64,000 nucleotides of DNA from Meira nashicola (Eukaryota; Basidiomycota; Exobasidiomycetes; Exobasidiales; Brachybasidiaceae): assembly GCA_001600355.1 (NCBI GenBank), contig BCJU01000005.1, positions 84,775 through 148,774 of the forward strand, in the 5' to 3' direction. How positions within the stretch are numbered: the stretch's first letter is position 1; every line of letters starts with the position of its first letter. Under the pieces are notes generated by a model. It did not search any database. It was not told the DNA's origin and saw only the letters and a list, made by a program, of their open reading frames with translations. Made by a program: the position numbers and the translations under genes. This document shows positions 43,248-53,950 of the stretch, piece by piece.

Positions 43248-43574
43248 AAAAACGGAAACGAAAGATTCAGTCAATAATAATTGCATTTACTAACATACAT
43301 ACGTACGCATCATCATTATTTTCACGCCTCTTTATTCTATCATATATATTCATATCACACACACACACAATCCGTTTCCACACACGAAACCTAGCAATTG
43401 TACCATCTTTGCATTGACTTTTCTCATACCATTCCGTGTCACCTATTGTCATTTACGCAATTCAACATTCATCTTTAGATAATCTGCTTAGATCAATAAA
43501 TGTATTGACGATTTTAAGGTAAGGGAAAACATTTGTACATTTTGGGAGGAAGGGGAAGGGGGAAAAGAGCACGA
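43248..43574. other. Convergent 3' gap between DBF4 and NIP1
   Basis: Only AT-rich 3' flanks and a (CA)7 microsatellite at 43356-43369 are seen. Confidence 0.5.
43356..43369. repeat. (CA)7 microsatellite
   Basis: Seven tandem CA units lie in the convergent gap. Confidence 0.8.
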
Positions 43575-46283
43575 TCAAACGGTTTGCTGTCCTGGCAATG
43601 CATTGAATTGAGCTCTACCACGTCCTCTTCCACGGCCACGACCGGAAGCGCCTCCTCTTCTGCCTTCACGTCTTGGTCCGGCTCCATCACGACCTTCACG
43701 TCCGTCACGGTCTTGGGCACCCGTTCTACCTTCTCCTCCTGGACCTGCACGGTCTCCTAATTTACCGTCCAAACTTCTTTCGTTTTGTTCCAGAAGCGAA
43801 TTTGCTTTTTCTGCCAATTGTTGTGCCAAAACTTGAACTTTTGAAAGTTGAACGCCATGCAAAACAATATAACCTCCTTCTTCTTCTGCCGCATTTCCGA
43901 TATCCAAACTTGCTTGAATTTCTTCATTCCAGATCATCACGCTAACGATTGATTTGACTTTGGAGATTGGCAATTCAAACATTTCCGCCAAATGACGCAA
44001 ACTTAAACTTTTGTAGTAATGTGCATACGTGAAAAGATATGTGCGTAATCCTTCATCTTGAATTTTGCTCTTCAACATTGTGATCACTTCTTCATGATCA
44101 ACCATCAATTTCCAAATTTTTATTTCGGCAATTTGTTCTTGGGACTCTTTCCAATTTCCGTTTTGCAATGCTTTTGATGCTGCCATTACATGATCTCTTG
44201 TGCTTTCAGCTGGTCCTGAGAAAACTTGACGATCGGTGAAATCGAGCATCTTGCGGAATGTGCGGGAGATGATATTGCGTCTTTGATCTGCTTCGCTGTT
44301 GGCGCTTGCGATGTTTGGAATTTCGAGCAACATACTGCCGACCAAATAGATGCATTCGAGCAATTCCAAATTGATGTGCATGTGGAAAGGCAATTGACGT
44401 TGACGGTCAAGCTTCTCTTGTTCAGGTGTGGCATAAGGATTTGCTCTTGAGACACCTTGAGCAAGCAATTCTTTTACACGTGTTGATGCAAAGATTTCTT
44501 GAAGAGCACCTTGAGATTCACGAATCAATCCGACACGGAAAGCACAAACTCCCAATTGAACAACGACACGGTTGTACAAAATTTGGGTAGCTGCATCCGC
44601 CATTCCGATTGAATCTTGCAAGTGTGACATCAAGAACATATCACGAGCGATATGGTAATCGCGACGTAGTGCATGATGGTAGATGTGGTATAGCATTGCA
44701 CGTGTACGAAGTCTCTCTGTTTCCAAACCAGCAGTCTTGTATAGTTGAACGCACAAAGATCGAATCAAAGCTGAAGCTCCTTCTGGATTTGCAGCAACTT
44801 CTTCAGGTGAAGGGCATAAGCCCGATTTGGATGCGTTCAATGGCTCACCAGAAGATGCGCTTGCTGTTTCGAGTGCTTGAATGATGTTATCTGGTTTGGC
44901 ATAGATGTGATCAAGTCTGCGCATCATGATACGGCTTAAAGCGCCGGGTTGATCTATAGTCTCCATGTAGTTTTGGCTCAAGATGATTGTGCGGTAGAGA
45001 AGCTTCTCATCTCTCAATCGGTCAACATATTCGGTGGTGTGAGGGTCGATGTATTGCAGACTCTTTGTGAATTCATCGTCCAAGCGTTCAACGAAACTGA
45101 TTAAACTTCCACGAACTTCAACGATTGGTCCTTCGTCGCCTTGATTAGGCAACCTGTCAATCTCATCATCGTAATCTTTGGTGAGCTCCTTGACTTGGTA
45201 TCCTCGATCTTGATCCAAGATTTTAGTGAGCTGCTCCACTTCTTTCAAAGCACTGTTCCACATTTCGATGTTCATATAAGCAGCAGCACTTTGGTTGTAA
45301 TCGAAACGGGCGGCCAATAATGCCAAAAGAACGCGAACCTTTTGGTATGTGGAAACGGCAACACCCATCAATTTTGTCAGAATTTCAATTTGTTCTGTAC
45401 GATCAGTTGACTTCTTACCACGAGCTTCCATTACAGCAGCTAAGCTCTTGAACAGTCCTTCACTGGTGTAAGTGACAGCTTTACCACCACGGCCCACAGT
45501 CTGGAAGTCTTCATCTTCTTCTTCTCCCTCGGCTCCTGGAGCTGCTGACTTTTTCACCTTTTTAGGCTGAGCAGGTGCGGCTGCAGGTGCAGTTGTGGCG
45601 GTATAGTTTGCTTCGAATGCTTCGGGATCTGAACGGTAAGTTGCAACTCCTGCTTCGTGATCTTTGACAACCTTTTTCAACTTTTGCTTCATACCGTTCA
45701 AAGCACGTACATTTGGTGCTTTCATCTTCTTTTCTGCAGTTTTCTCCTTTGCGAGAGAGTCGTTCAAGAAGTCCTCTAATGTGACAAGAGTTTTGTAGAA
45801 TACTGGAGGGGTAGGTTCATTGACGACTTTGAGACGTTCGGCCAATCGGTTTAATCCATCAAACTCTTTCGAAATGGCTACCCAATCATCAATTCTTGAT
45901 GCATTTTCGATCGTACGTGCAACAGCATCGATTTCATCAACACGTTTTTCGCGTGCACTTTTGATTACCTTTTTCACCTCTTCTTCACTTTCGCTATCCT
46001 CGTCTGCGCCACGCAAGAAACGAGATTGTTTTCGTACTGCTGGACCCCCTTCTTCGTCATCTTCATCCTCGTCACTGTCATCGTCATCTTCGGATTCATC
46101 TTCCTCTGAATCTTCTTCTGAACTTGAATCGGAATCACCTCCTTTGAGAAAAGCAGATTTACGTGCAGGTTGAGCGCTTGTTGATTCTTTTTGTGCTCCT
46201 TCCTCTTTCTCGTAATCGGACATCAACTCCTCCTCAGATTCTGATTCGGATTCCGAATCCGACACTTTACGAAAGAACGACAT
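43575..46283 (-). CDS. NIP1: Translation initiation factor eIF3 subunit c (Nip1)
   Basis: This is a core scaffold subunit of eIF3, which links eIF1 and eIF5 to the 40S subunit. The 902-aa protein opens with MSFFRKVSDSESESESEEE, the conserved eIF1-binding N-terminus, followed by repeated acidic blocks. The helical body includes the VDEIDAVARTIENASRIDDW, YQKVRVLLALLAARFDYN and LRTRAMLYHIYHHALRRDY segments. A PCI domain lies near 720-850 (YAHYYKSLSLRHLAEMFELP, then KVKSIVSVMIWNEEIQASLD). The C-terminal 70 residues are Arg/Gly-rich, typical of fungal eIF3c. It is a single exon with a true ATG, divergent from the ATP synthase OSCP gene over 498 bp. Confidence 0.95.
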   Translation of the reverse strand: MSFFRKVSDSESESESEEELMSDYEKEEGAQKESTSAQPARKSAFLKGGDSDSSSEEDSEEDESEDDDDSDEDEDDEEGGPAVRKQSRFLRGADEDSESEEEVKKVIKSAREKRVDEIDAVARTIENASRIDDWVAISKEFDGLNRLAERLKVVNEPTPPVFYKTLVTLEDFLNDSLAKEKTAEKKMKAPNVRALNGMKQKLKKVVKDHEAGVATYRSDPEAFEANYTATTAPAAAPAQPKKVKKSAAPGAEGEEEDEDFQTVGRGGKAVTYTSEGLFKSLAAVMEARGKKSTDRTEQIEILTKLMGVAVSTYQKVRVLLALLAARFDYNQSAAAYMNIEMWNSALKEVEQLTKILDQDRGYQVKELTKDYDDEIDRLPNQGDEGPIVEVRGSLISFVERLDDEFTKSLQYIDPHTTEYVDRLRDEKLLYRTIILSQNYMETIDQPGALSRIMMRRLDHIYAKPDNIIQALETASASSGEPLNASKSGLCPSPEEVAANPEGASALIRSLCVQLYKTAGLETERLRTRAMLYHIYHHALRRDYHIARDMFLMSHLQDSIGMADAATQILYNRVVVQLGVCAFRVGLIRESQGALQEIFASTRVKELLAQGVSRANPYATPEQEKLDRQRQLPFHMHINLELLECIYLVGSMLLEIPNIASANSEADQRRNIISRTFRKMLDFTDRQVFSGPAESTRDHVMAASKALQNGNWKESQEQIAEIKIWKLMVDHEEVITMLKSKIQDEGLRTYLFTYAHYYKSLSLRHLAEMFELPISKVKSIVSVMIWNEEIQASLDIGNAAEEEGGYIVLHGVQLSKVQVLAQQLAEKANSLLEQNERSLDGKLGDRAGPGGEGRTGAQDRDGREGRDGAGPRREGRRGGASGRGRGRGRGRAQFNALPGQQTV

Positions 46284-46781
46284 TTTTGATTGTTGTTTTG
46301 GAGTGGAATCAAGGGATTATCGATTGACAGATTTCTTGTGATCGCGCTCAGGTTTCCAATCTTCTTTCCATCAATAATAAATTACACGCATCGCGGACGT
46401 TCCATAGAATACAAAGGGCGAAAAATTCTCACGTGTCCTTTACAGAGAAGATCCTTCGCAGCCCTCTGCTGATGCATGCGCGCTAGGCTAATTTGAGAAG
46501 AAATTGAATTGCTGGTCAAAAAAGGGCCATTCTCAACACGTGGTGCGCGTTACCAGTCAAGTTCAATCATTCGGTCGCATTCGGGCTCTGAATCCGTTGC
46601 TTTTTTTGGCTGGTAGACACGCCTGTGCGCGCGCGAAGAATACAAGCATGAAGGCGTTTGAGTGGAAAGCGCCCATAAACGCTAGCTAAACACATAATGA
46701 AATGGTTGTACCTACGTGGTAAAGGTTGATCAGATATTGACTTCCCGTCATCCATCTTTGATCACCTCGACACAGTTCACG
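46284..46781. other. Divergent promoter region, NIP1 / ATP5
   Basis: 498 bp are shared by two housekeeping genes. No further gene is seen; short frames here are GC-biased and unconvincing. Confidence 0.45.
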
Positions 46782-47616
46782 ATGGCTTCACGTTTCACTC
46801 CTCGTCTGTTGCAACAGGTTCGTAATACCGATTCGCGGATTGAATATCGACAAAATAAACGACGAATGCTGACCCACTTTTCCTCCCATCCATTATTTCA
46901 GACCACTCGTGGTTATGCCACACAAGCCGCTGTCCGACCACCGATCGCATTACACGGTTTGGCGGGTAAATATGCATCAAGTGCATTCGTTGCAGCAGCA
47001 CAAAAAGATGCAAAAACATTGGAAAAGTTGGAAGCTGATTTGAAACAAATCAAATCTCTTTTGAGCGCTTCTGGTGCCGAATCGAAAAAGATTAAAGAAT
47101 TCATCGAAAACCCAACTCTTTCTTCAGCTGAAAAGAACAAAGGTTTAAACCAATTGTTGGGCGGTAAGGAAGGTGAAATTACACGGTGAGTAGTGAGGGT
47201 GTCAATTGGATATTGTGGGGAGGAGTAAATGCATTCATTAGCAGGACAATATCTCTAACATATCGGCTTTATTTTCTCATCACAGTAACTTGTTCCAAGC
47301 TATGGCCGAACATGGACGTTTAAGCGAAACTGAACGTATGATTGACGGTTTCGTGCAATTGATGGGTGCTCATCGTGGAGAGGTTGAAGTTGTTGTCACA
47401 AGTGCAACTCCATTGGACAAACAAACTGCATCTCGTTTGGAATCCGCTATCAAACAATCTCAATTTGCCAGCAAAGGAAAGAGCGTTAAAATCACACAAA
47501 AAGTCAACCCAACCATTCAAGGTGGTTTGGTCGTCGATTTCGGAGATCGTTCAGTGGATTTGAGCGTTAGCAGCCGTGTAAACAGACTCAACACTTTGTT
47601 GCAACAAGGTGTTTAA
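46782..47616 (+). CDS. ATP5: ATP synthase subunit 5 (OSCP), two exons
   Basis: OSCP links the peripheral stalk to the F1 head of mitochondrial ATP synthase. Exons are 46782-47185 and 47286-47616. The 100-nt intron has a GTGAGT donor and a CATCACAG acceptor; it is phase 2 and re-forms an Arg codon, giving 244 aa. The N-terminus is a mitochondrial presequence rich in Arg and free of acid until the cleavage region (MASRFTPRLLQQVR). The mature part begins near TRGYATQAAVRPP and contains LHGLAGKYASSAFVAA, SSAEKNKGLNQLL and the C-terminal NPTIQGGLVVDFGDRSVDLS, all classic delta/OSCP segments. ATG at 46782 is preceded by CACG; upstream codons in frame lack an ATG. It is convergent with the NIMA-like kinase. 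Confidence 0.95.
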
Positions 47617-47884
47617 AGTGTGGGATATGCATATTATACTCGACTTAACATCAATCAATGAAGCATAAACTAGATTTGAAGGAACTTGTTCTGGACGATG
47701 AGGTTAAAAAGATATGCCATTGTCACTGGATTGATCTATGCAACAGTGAAAAGGGGGATAAAAAGGAGTGTGAATTGTGTGCTGTTGATGAGAGAGATGA
47801 AAAAATGATGAATGTGTGCTATGAAACAGATGATGGATATAATATAAAAAACGAGCAAAAAAGAATACTGTGAGAAGGGAAAAA

Positions 47885-49951
47885 TTATCCGCGAGATGGG
47901 ATAGCCATTTCACCACTCTTACGACCAAGAGGTGCAATGCCAACCGAGCCAGGCAAAACACTTTGTCGCCTGCGAGGCATTCCACTTAAACGACGAGCAC
48001 GAGCAGCAGAAGAGCTAAAATCATCTTCTTTGCTTGTTGTTGAAGAAGATGCTGGATGTTGTTGTGCGGCAGCAGCTTGTTTGATTGCTTCACGGGCTGC
48101 GCCTGCTGCAGCTGCTCTAGCCATGAAATGAGAATTAGAAATTTGTTCGGGTTTTGTAGTTGTTGTTGTTGTTGAGCGTGAGCCGATTTGATCACCGCTT
48201 GATGCAAAAGGGTCATTGTTGATTCCGCTAAAGTTAGTAATCGTTGCAGGTGCAGAAGAAAGAACTCTTTGAACATCATTTTGTTCCGAGTTGGCAATTG
48301 CTGCACTTGCTGGTGAAGAAGGAGGATGAGAACGTGTTCTTAAGATTTTACGTAAAAATGGAGAAGGTAAAGATTCTTCATCTTGTGCTAAAAGTGAAGC
48401 AACAGTTGGAGGTCCATTTGAAGAAGTATTTTTGGTGAATGGAGTAGAGGCGATTGGACGTAAAACAGAAGCAGAAACAACTTTTGCCGGTGAACTGCGT
48501 CTGCTGCGTAAAGGTGTACTTGCTCTGTTTTCTTTGTTGACGATATCATCGCTGCTACTGCTTCCGCCAACTGCTATCCAAACTGATGCATCTCTCATAG
48601 AAATGTCTGAATTATCAAATGGGTTTGCGCCCATGATCACACAAGGTGAAGAATGCATTCGATTTGCTGATGCTCTTCTTGCTGCTAATCGTCTTAAACC
48701 AGCTGCTGCCACATTGTTATTTTCTGTATTTGATGCCTCTCTTCTTGTAGACCTTTCACTTCTTTGTGTAGTTTGATTGATTGTTTGAGTGGATGCAGAA
48801 GCACTTGATTCGGCTATTTGTGCGTGTAATTTTGCTTCTGCTGCCGTGAGTTCTTGTTCACGTCGTTGGATTGTTTGTTCTCTTGCTTGCATTTGAATGT
48901 TTAATAATGCCATCTCTTCTTCTAATTTTGTAAGTTGTCCTTGTTTTTCTCTTAGAGATGATTCTTTTGCTTCCATTTCTGCCTGTCTTTGATTGAGTTG
49001 TGTTTCACGTTCATCCAAAGCAGCCTCACGTTTGCTCAATGTGATTCGATGATGACCGAGTGTTGTACTATGTTGTTCTTCACGTCTTCTAGAGGCTAAA
49101 CGGATAAGAGGATGTTGCATCAATGTACGTGTTGTAGGTCTCTTTGATGGGTCCAAGCATAACATAGATCGAATCATATCTCCTAAAGTACGGGAATATC
49201 CTCTTGGTAGTTCAGGAACATGTCCCAATTGAATCTTGCGTGTAAGTTCAGCTTGTGTGGTGGCATCAAATGGAGGTCGTAAACCACATAATTCATATGC
49301 AACACAACCTAAAGCCCAAATGTCAGATTTGACATCATAATGAGCGCCAACGGCCAATTCAGGGCTCATATAATAAGGTGTGCCAACATAAGTGCATGCA
49401 AAGCTATGAGCAGCAACTTCTTTTGATAAACCGAAATCTCCAATTTTAACAGTTTGTTCACCATCCAAAAAGATATTTTCCGGCTTAAGATCACGATGCA
49501 AAATTACACGAGAAGGACTTGTTGGAGCATTATGACAAGCATCTAAACCTTGAATCATTTGTGAAAGATAAGAAAGAACAACTTCTTCCGGTAAAAGTCT
49601 CTTTGTCTTTCTGCACTCTTTGATCGTTGAACCTAAATCTCCACCTTGACAATATTCCATGATGATATAGATTATTCCATTCTCACGGTCCACAAAACGT
49701 TCTTCATATCGAACGATGTTTTGGTGAGTGAGCGTTCGTAAGATGTTCACTTCACTAACGATCATCTTTCGATCACGATCTGACATTCGTTCAAAGTGTA
49801 ACTCTTTACGTGCGAAAATCTTTCCATCTGTTAATCTCTTCACTTTGCGAATTACACCAAACGTTCCTGATCCGATAATATCTAATGCTTCGTATGCGTC
49901 CAAGTTGGAAGGAGATGCAGCACCTGATTCGGTGCGAGAGATAGGCGGCAT
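47885..49951 (-). CDS. NIMA-family mitotic serine/threonine kinase
   Basis: The 688-aa protein has an N-terminal kinase domain: GSGTFGVIRK at residues 27-36, Lys49 in FARKEL, HRDLKPENIFLD (His152, Asp154), GDFGLSKE (Asp172) and GTPYYMSPELA. The SDRDRKMIVSEVNILRTLTH and MEYCQGGDLGSTIKECRKTK strings are typical of NIMA/Fin1/Kin3 and human Nek2. A coiled coil (about 295-385) follows the catalytic domain as in NIMA and Nek2, then a disordered Ser/Ala-rich tail. NIMA kinases promote mitotic entry, spindle-pole function and chromosome condensation. The start is a true ATG. It is a single exon, convergent with ATP5, and divergent from what lies to its right by a 1.3-kb gap. Confidence 0.92.
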   Translation of the reverse strand: MPPISRTESGAASPSNLDAYEALDIIGSGTFGVIRKVKRLTDGKIFARKELHFERMSDRDRKMIVSEVNILRTLTHQNIVRYEERFVDRENGIIYIIMEYCQGGDLGSTIKECRKTKRLLPEEVVLSYLSQMIQGLDACHNAPTSPSRVILHRDLKPENIFLDGEQTVKIGDFGLSKEVAAHSFACTYVGTPYYMSPELAVGAHYDVKSDIWALGCVAYELCGLRPPFDATTQAELTRKIQLGHVPELPRGYSRTLGDMIRSMLCLDPSKRPTTRTLMQHPLIRLASRRREEQHSTTLGHHRITLSKREAALDERETQLNQRQAEMEAKESSLREKQGQLTKLEEEMALLNIQMQAREQTIQRREQELTAAEAKLHAQIAESSASASTQTINQTTQRSERSTRREASNTENNNVAAAGLRRLAARRASANRMHSSPCVIMGANPFDNSDISMRDASVWIAVGGSSSSDDIVNKENRASTPLRSRRSSPAKVVSASVLRPIASTPFTKNTSSNGPPTVASLLAQDEESLPSPFLRKILRTRSHPPSSPASAAIANSEQNDVQRVLSSAPATITNFSGINNDPFASSGDQIGSRSTTTTTTKPEQISNSHFMARAAAAGAAREAIKQAAAAQQHPASSSTTSKEDDFSSSAARARRLSGMPRRRQSVLPGSVGIAPLGRKSGEMAIPSRG

Positions 49952-51217
49952 GGTGACAAAATGTATGCGGTCCGAATGAATGCTTGATTGAAAGAAAGGC
50001 GGCCCTTTTTGTAGGAGGCTTTCTTGAACCTAGCCGTCGAATGATATTAGGTAAAAAATTGTTGATGGTGATGATGAGAAAAGACGAATGTTAAAACAGA
50101 CCTTACAATTCCAAAAGCCTGAGTTGAATTTGGAAACCGGTGGAGGTAGACTGCCAAATGGAAATTGGAAAAAAGTTTAAATTGCCGAATTAATTACCGG
50201 GCGTAGAAGATTGACACACTTTTTTTTGTTACGTCTGTTGCTTTACGTCTACCGAATGTATGCTTGAATGTGTCTGAGATGTCGTACGTACTTGAACCCC
50301 AGCCTGCAGATTTCTTATCGGGCAAGAATGACGTACTCGTCTTTTGAACAACTACCACCAAGTTTTTTTATTGTGTTAAAAATTGGCAAGTTTGTAGAAT
50401 TAGTGTTGTGTACCTTACTTTCGAATGAGGCTTATCGTGCTTTTGACTTGCTTGAGTGTTGAGGAGATGGAAGTATGTATGAACGGATGAACATATGATC
50501 TATCCCAATCGATAGGATATCTCAAACCTTAAAGCAATGTATGCGTTCACTTTATGCTTGACTTGCCTTTTTGTATGTGACATTCAATGAACAACTTCCT
50601 TCTCCGTTTGTATGCCTGAGCAAGAAATAAGTTTCGGACCGAATGCATGAAAACAAAGACCGAAACAGTGCCCGCCAAGAAGTGTGATGTAGAATATCAA
50701 ATACACTTATGTGCGTGTATGCACAATTAAGAAGAAAAGTAGTGGCTTTAAGTGTAACTTCCAAAAGTAACACAAACGCACAAAATCACTCTCTTGGAAA
50801 TCACAACCTAAATGTTACATCTATCCGGCTTTCCTAGTTGGGTTAGATTCTCGTTCAATAAACCTTACGCCCGCCTATACGCGTATGCTGTGTGATTTCT
50901 CCACATTTTAAAACCGGTCAAATTTTTGCAAGTCACACAACCAGTACATATGTAGATAGGGCGGTGTCATTACGCGTGTTTTGCGAAGAACAACACTGCC
51001 TAACAAAAAGACCAACACTAATGTACGCACACACGGATGCAAATCGATCAACAACCTCTGTCCCTGAAAATATAGTCTAAAAACCGTTGAAAAAGACGTC
51101 ATGATTTTTGATTGTTTCGATTGAAAAGATAAATGACAATAAGATCGATAAAAAGTTTAAAGTTACATCATTGCTATGTTTGTTTGTTTCTATCGTACGT
51201 ACGAGATCGAAAGTTAA
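49952..51217. other. 1.3-kb gap between NIMA-like kinase and alpha/beta hydrolase genes
   Basis: No supported gene is seen. It contains the kinase promoter (near 49952-50250, with a T9 run at 50219) and AT-rich 3' flank of the hydrolase. Confidence 0.45.
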
Positions 51218-53950
51218 TCATTCACTCTCACTACTATCATCAAGAGCAGAATTAGTTGTTTGACTAGTGTGTTTTGAATGTGATCCATCTTGCACCTCTG
51301 CATTTCCACCAATATATCCTAAAGCATCCAATCTTCTACGTTCTAATAAAGAGCTCTCTTTTACTAAACTACCTTCTCCTCCTCCTACAGAAGGGGGTTG
51401 ATGATCATTTGATCTGCGTCTTCTGATCGGAACGGATGGTGGAGGAAGGAGCATAGATTGGGTATCATGCACATTCGCAGCGGCTGCAGCAGCATTTGCG
51501 CGAACCTTGCTTTCGACAGTACTGAAGCTATTTGGTCGTGATCGAATTGCCTGTTCTTGAATCTTGTTGATCAGATTAGACGGAGGTCGTGATGGCGAAA
51601 AACGTGGTGAAGTGGTAGGTGAACCTCTAGAAATTAGATTAGATTGTCTTCCTGACGCACTCGCTTGTGAATCTTGACTTTGCATTGATGGTGATCGTCG
51701 TGATTTTGGCGTGAATGTTAAAGCTTCGGTATCATCTTCTTCGTCTGATGAAGATGGAGGAGGTTGAAGAACGCCTAGCTTAGGACGAGCTGGTACAGAT
51801 TGTGATTTGACTGGAGGTTGAGGTTTTTCCTCCAATGAAGAAGATGAAGAAGGCGTTGAAACATCTTCACCCTGTTGTGCCCTTTGCAATCGAGCTGATT
51901 CGCTTCTTCTTTGTTCAGGTGTAAGAGCATGCTCTGTATAATCATCAAATGCGTCTGCACTCCATTGAGCTAAAAAGGAGATCACCTTTTTCACTTCAGG
52001 CAAAAGAGCTGACATTTGTAAATATCCATGAGACCATCCTTCAATGATACGCATTTGAACCCAATCATCCACATCTTCCTCTTCTTCCACCATTGTACTG
52101 CCAGACATGCGCAATTGTTCTCCAAACCGTGCACCGCGCTTCTTCAATGCCATCTGTCTTGCCAATTTTGCTTGTCGAATTCTTCCTGCCATTACCACTG
52201 TATCATCACAGATTGGATCTTTTTCACCACAAGTGAACAAGACTGGAGGAAAATCGGCTAGATACTTTGCTGGAGCTACGATAGGTGAAAGGTAATAATC
52301 ATTATCGAAATCCGGTTGTCTCCTTGGTCCAATATAGAGAATTGCCATTGCACGCATCATACTTTGTGTTAAGATGCGATCTTGGAAATACCCCGCCATA
52401 CTTGTCATAGTTAAACGTGTGTTCACCGTTGAGCTTTGAGCTGCCTTCTTTTCATTTAACTCTAAATCCATCTTTTCCGTTGCTGCTTGCAATTCACGTT
52501 GTTGAGCAAGCCTTTGTTGATGTTCTGGATCGTTCATAGTAGTTGCTTGTCTCTCCATTTCATCCGATTCAATTCGTCCAATCCAACTCGTCTGTGGAGT
52601 AACATCTGGTGATGATTCAGCTTCTGCCATCCTTGCCCTTTCGGCCAAATGCATTTCCGCTTGATTAGCAAGAGATGTATAGCTCTTGTTCGGTTTTATT
52701 TTTTGTTGATTTGGCGTTTGTGAACCGCTTGCTCTTGTTTTACCTCTCAATCGATTTCGTGCTGATAAATTTGAATCGACGCTATCCTTACCTTCATTCT
52801 TTCCTCTCATCGGTTCGATTAACTGTAGATTAACCTCACTTTGCGATCGTAAAACATTCAAATGATCAGGTTTCATCCAACTGGTAAATGCGAAATTGGT
52901 AGCAGGATAATTGAGCACGAGTGCAATCGGTCTTGGTAAAGGCGGTGGTGTACTTCCAGGCCCACCAGCAGCTTTGGCAGCATAAGCTGATTTGATATGT
53001 GCCTGTGGATATTCTAAAATCTTCAACATTACTCCAAGTGCTAAATTGCCACCTGCACTATCACCGGTCAAAATTGTTCGAAACGTTGAACGACCTGACA
53101 TGCCCAATACACTACCCTTGCACTCGTGTAAGCTGCGATAAAGATCAAAGCATTCCTCCAAAGCGTAAGGGTAAGGGTATTCGGGTGCTTTACAGTAGTC
53201 CACAGCCAGAATCGGTCGTTTATGTTCTGCTGCCAATTGCCTTAGTCGGTCTTCATGATGCTCTGGGCGCATACTAACGAAACCTCCTCCTACAAAATCA
53301 ATGATCAATTCGTCTTCTTCGCGTAAGAAACGCAATGGTTTATGATAGAACAACATTGCTCGGATAGGCCTTTTGTTGTGCGATCCTATACTTGGTCTAG
53401 GAAGGAGAATGGATTCTGCTATTGATAATCGATGAAACGAAAGCCAAGTGACAGCTCGAATATATGGATTAGAAGTCTTGTTCCATGTCGCACGTAAAAA
53501 GTCGACAGTACAAAAAGCACGATATTTGCGTAACTTTTCATCTGCTTCGTTGGCATAGATGACATAGTATAAAGACATTAACACAGAAGCGATATCTCGT
53601 AACCATTGTGGTCTAATAGCCATCGCACTGGCAAAGCCAGCATCTAAAGCAGTATTGATCCAAGTAGCACGATAGAATGAACGTGAATACATTCTTGCCA
53701 AAGGTTCAGGAGCTCCGAATCCAGCTACTGCATCTAAATGACGAATTGCATAAACGGAAGTTAAAGCGAAAACGAAAATTTGCCAAGGCGTAAATCGTTT
53801 AGCATATGCATTCATTCGTCTTACAAATGGAATTTTGCCTGGACCATCACGAGGACCTATACGTAATATCCAACCCCAAAATGATAAAACCAATAAAACT
53901 TGAACTCTTTTCAATCGAGTAGAAGGTCTACCCAAAAGATGATCAATCAT
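51218..53950 (-). CDS. Large hormone-sensitive-lipase-like alpha/beta hydrolase
   Basis: The 910-aa protein has hydrophobic stretches at residues 14-30, 56-70 and 100-132 that could anchor it to a membrane, then an alpha/beta-hydrolase fold. The nucleophile elbow is LTGDSAGGN (Ser298). The expected acid is Asp578 (FTCGEKDPICDD) and the His is His641 (EGWSHGY). The oxyanion-hole motif is DFVGGGFV, with Val in place of the first His of HGGG. A disordered insert of about 160 residues (370-530) splits the fold before the acid. A long Ser/Pro-rich tail follows. The family cleaves esters such as acylglycerols or sterol esters; the actual substrate is unknown. It is a single exon with a true ATG. 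Confidence 0.85.
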   Translation of the reverse strand: MIDHLLGRPSTRLKRVQVLLVLSFWGWILRIGPRDGPGKIPFVRRMNAYAKRFTPWQIFVFALTSVYAIRHLDAVAGFGAPEPLARMYSRSFYRATWINTALDAGFASAMAIRPQWLRDIASVLMSLYYVIYANEADEKLRKYRAFCTVDFLRATWNKTSNPYIRAVTWLSFHRLSIAESILLPRPSIGSHNKRPIRAMLFYHKPLRFLREEDELIIDFVGGGFVSMRPEHHEDRLRQLAAEHKRPILAVDYCKAPEYPYPYALEECFDLYRSLHECKGSVLGMSGRSTFRTILTGDSAGGNLALGVMLKILEYPQAHIKSAYAAKAAGGPGSTPPPLPRPIALVLNYPATNFAFTSWMKPDHLNVLRSQSEVNLQLIEPMRGKNEGKDSVDSNLSARNRLRGKTRASGSQTPNQQKIKPNKSYTSLANQAEMHLAERARMAEAESSPDVTPQTSWIGRIESDEMERQATTMNDPEHQQRLAQQRELQAATEKMDLELNEKKAAQSSTVNTRLTMTSMAGYFQDRILTQSMMRAMAILYIGPRRQPDFDNDYYLSPIVAPAKYLADFPPVLFTCGEKDPICDDTVVMAGRIRQAKLARQMALKKRGARFGEQLRMSGSTMVEEEEDVDDWVQMRIIEGWSHGYLQMSALLPEVKKVISFLAQWSADAFDDYTEHALTPEQRRSESARLQRAQQGEDVSTPSSSSSLEEKPQPPVKSQSVPARPKLGVLQPPPSSSDEEDDTEALTFTPKSRRSPSMQSQDSQASASGRQSNLISRGSPTTSPRFSPSRPPSNLINKIQEQAIRSRPNSFSTVESKVRANAAAAAANVHDTQSMLLPPPSVPIRRRRSNDHQPPSVGGGEGSLVKESSLLERRRLDALGYIGGNAEVQDGSHSKHTSQTTNSALDDSSESE

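Noticed and set aside
47658..47873. 71-codon + strand ORF with several Cys after ATP5
   Set aside because: It fills the short gap between two convergent 3' ends, has no recognisable motif and its composition suits UTR sequence.
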